A DNA stretch of 7,101 bases from an uncultured Oscillospiraceae bacterium (lineage in GTDB: Bacteria > Bacillota_A > Clostridia > Oscillospirales > Oscillospiraceae). The notes under the pieces were generated by a model, which did no database searches, was not told the origin of the DNA, and saw nothing but the letters and a program-made list of their open reading frames with translations. The stretch's first letter is position 1. The number at the start of each line of letters is the position of its first letter. A program made the translations under genes and the position numbers. The stretch spans positions 1-7,101 of the forward strand of contig CAAGIU010000058.1 of NCBI GenBank assembly GCA_900770015.1, read 5' to 3'. Shown here piece after piece: positions 6,047-7,101 of this stretch.

Positions 6047-6982
6047 TTATTCTTCCGGCACCGCAATGTCCAGTCCCAGCTCCTGGGGCAGGAACCGGGG
6101 GCAGACGCTCTCGGAGGTGACAATGACCGAAGCTGCCAGGTGGGCGCCGATCTCACAGGCTTCCCGCAGATTCTTGCCATAGGTCAGGCCGATGGACACA
6201 CCGGCGCAGAATGCGTCTCCCGCTCCCGCGGTATCCTTCACATGGACGCGGCGGGCCGGACAAAATCCCTTGTCGCCGGATTTTGACGCATAGACCGCGC
6301 CGTCGCCGCCCATGGTGACGATGAGATTGCTGATCTGGGCTGCCCGGGCCTTTTCGGAGATGATCTCCACCATTTCCTCCACGGTCTTCCCGGTATAATC
6401 CGCAGAAAACAGCATCCCCGCCTCCTGCAGATTGCATACAAAGCAGTCCACGCTCATCAGGAAATCCCGGCGCTCCAAAGCGATGCTCATATTGGCAACC
6501 ACGGCATAGACCTTCTTGCCGTACAGCTTTGCCAGCTTAAAGACCCGCTTGACGATCTCCTTATCAATATCGATCTCGATGACCACGCTGTCGGCATTGC
6601 GGAAAATCTCATCGCCGTATTCATCCAGAATATCGGCAATGGGCATCAGGTCCGGGCGTTTGGAAATGGATGCGGCCACATCGCCGTCATTGTCGAAGAC
6701 CACCAGCCAGGTGCCCATTCCGTCGTCGGTTTTACGGATGTAATCCGTATTCACCTTGTGGCTTTTCAGCTTGCGCAGGACATCCTCACCGGCGCCGCTC
6801 CTGTCCACAAGACTGACAAAGGTGGGGCGCAGCTCGCAGTTGGCGATGTCCTCCGCCACGTTCCGGCCCACGCCGCCATGGACCTGCTCCACCCGGCCCA
6901 CATTGCGCCCCGTGGGGATAAACCCCGCCTCCGGATACCCCTTGATATCCACAAAAACCGCGCCGATGACCACAATTCCCAT
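6047..6982 (-). CDS. PfkB-family carbohydrate or nucleoside kinase (pseudouridine-kinase-like)
   Basis: This 311-residue enzyme is a ribokinase/PfkB-fold kinase, which phosphorylates a sugar or nucleoside hydroxyl using ATP. Visible motifs are the opening strand VVIGAVFVDIKGYPE, the substrate-binding HGGVGRNVAEDIA (35-47), TMGGDGAVYASKSG near 223-236, and the catalytic anion-hole signature DTAGAGDAFCAG at 250-261 with base Asp256. The GGVGRN motif and the MGGDG...SG..G segment recall pseudouridine kinase PsuK more than fructokinases, but its usual partner psuG is not in the window, so the substrate is left open. The ATG at 6982 has GGGGAGG 8 nt upstream. The GNAT gene follows after 14 nt. The promoter was not clearly found; the 119 nt upstream hold an inverted repeat and a palindromic repeat. 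Confidence 0.93.
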   Translation of the reverse strand: MGIVVIGAVFVDIKGYPEAGFIPTGRNVGRVEQVHGGVGRNVAEDIANCELRPTFVSLVDRSGAGEDVLRKLKSHKVNTDYIRKTDDGMGTWLVVFDNDGDVAASISKRPDLMPIADILDEYGDEIFRNADSVVIEIDIDKEIVKRVFKLAKLYGKKVYAVVANMSIALERRDFLMSVDCFVCNLQEAGMLFSADYTGKTVEEMVEIISEKARAAQISNLIVTMGGDGAVYASKSGDKGFCPARRVHVKDTAGAGDAFCAGVSIGLTYGKNLREACEIGAHLAASVIVTSESVCPRFLPQELGLDIAVPEE

Positions 6983-7030
6983 TTCCTTTTCCTCCCCTGC
7001 TGCGTCCCCCAGCTCCCCGCCGGCACTGCG

Positions 7031-7046
7031 GTAAATTGTTGTTTAC
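7031..7046. repeat. Short inverted repeat upstream of the kinase, possible operator
   Basis: GTAAA (7031-7035) and TTTAC (7042-7046) flank a 6-nt AT-rich centre. It lies 49 nt upstream of the kinase ATG, a place where a repressor could act. The arms are only 5 bp, so this may be chance. Confidence 0.25.
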
Positions 7047-7058
7047 GGAACCGCTTCT

Positions 7059-7088
7059 GTAGGGCGGGGTCATGACCCCGCCGCCTAC
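7059..7088. repeat. GC-rich palindromic element, likely a dispersed repeat unit
   Basis: The core GGCGGGGTCATGACCCCGCC (7063-7082) is a perfect 20-bp palindrome. Outer arms GTAGG (7059-7063) and CCTAC (7084-7088) can extend the stem with a small bulge on one side. No T-tract follows on either strand, so it is not a typical intrinsic terminator. From memory, similar 'TGTAGGGCGGGG...' units are scattered between genes in gut Clostridia; I cannot verify copy number from this window, which holds one copy. Confidence 0.6.
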
Positions 7089-7101
7089 CTAATGGGATTG
7101 A

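Overview
The window looks like chromosomal DNA of a GC-rich Gram-positive gut-type anaerobe (Bacillota, Clostridia, probably Oscillospiraceae or a relative). This is inferred from the strong purine-rich ribosome binding sites (GGAGG/GAGGAG) before nearly every gene, sigma-A-like promoters, compact U-tailed hairpin terminators, a lipobox lipoprotein, and the family content. No phage, IS element, CRISPR array, tRNA or rRNA was seen.

Left part (1-2170). A minus-strand gene runs off the left edge; only its first 22 codons are present and they resemble the N-terminus of the YqeG HAD phosphatase family. Its strong promoter overlaps the start of a divergent plus-strand gene for a 240-residue protein I cannot name. 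A plus-strand SGNH/GDSL hydrolase follows, with its own candidate promoter and a leader hairpin. A perfect 18-bp-stem hairpin at 2126-2170 ends this side and serves as a terminator in both directions.

Right part (2220-6982), all on the minus strand. In order of transcription: a PfkB-family sugar or nucleoside kinase (pseudouridine-kinase-like) and, 14 nt later, a GNAT acetyltransferase with an unusual double glycine-zipper tail. Next come a promoter of good consensus, a COG2509-type FAD-dependent oxidoreductase and a strong hairpin. The last three genes are a Nudix hydrolase, a rhodanese lipoprotein whose start overlaps the Nudix stop, and a PHP-domain metal-dependent phosphoesterase that reaches the shared terminator. 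The theme is small-molecule housekeeping and phosphoester chemistry rather than one clear pathway; a joint function is not shown by the sequence.

Right edge (6983-7101). The upstream region of the kinase holds a 20-bp perfect palindrome that looks like a dispersed GC-rich repeat unit, and a small inverted repeat that could be an operator. I see no evident new defence or mobile system. The most unusual items are the GNAT plus glycine-zipper fusion, the unnamed 240-residue protein with its overlapping divergent promoter, and the hairpin after the oxidoreductase whose T-tract faces the gene-less direction.
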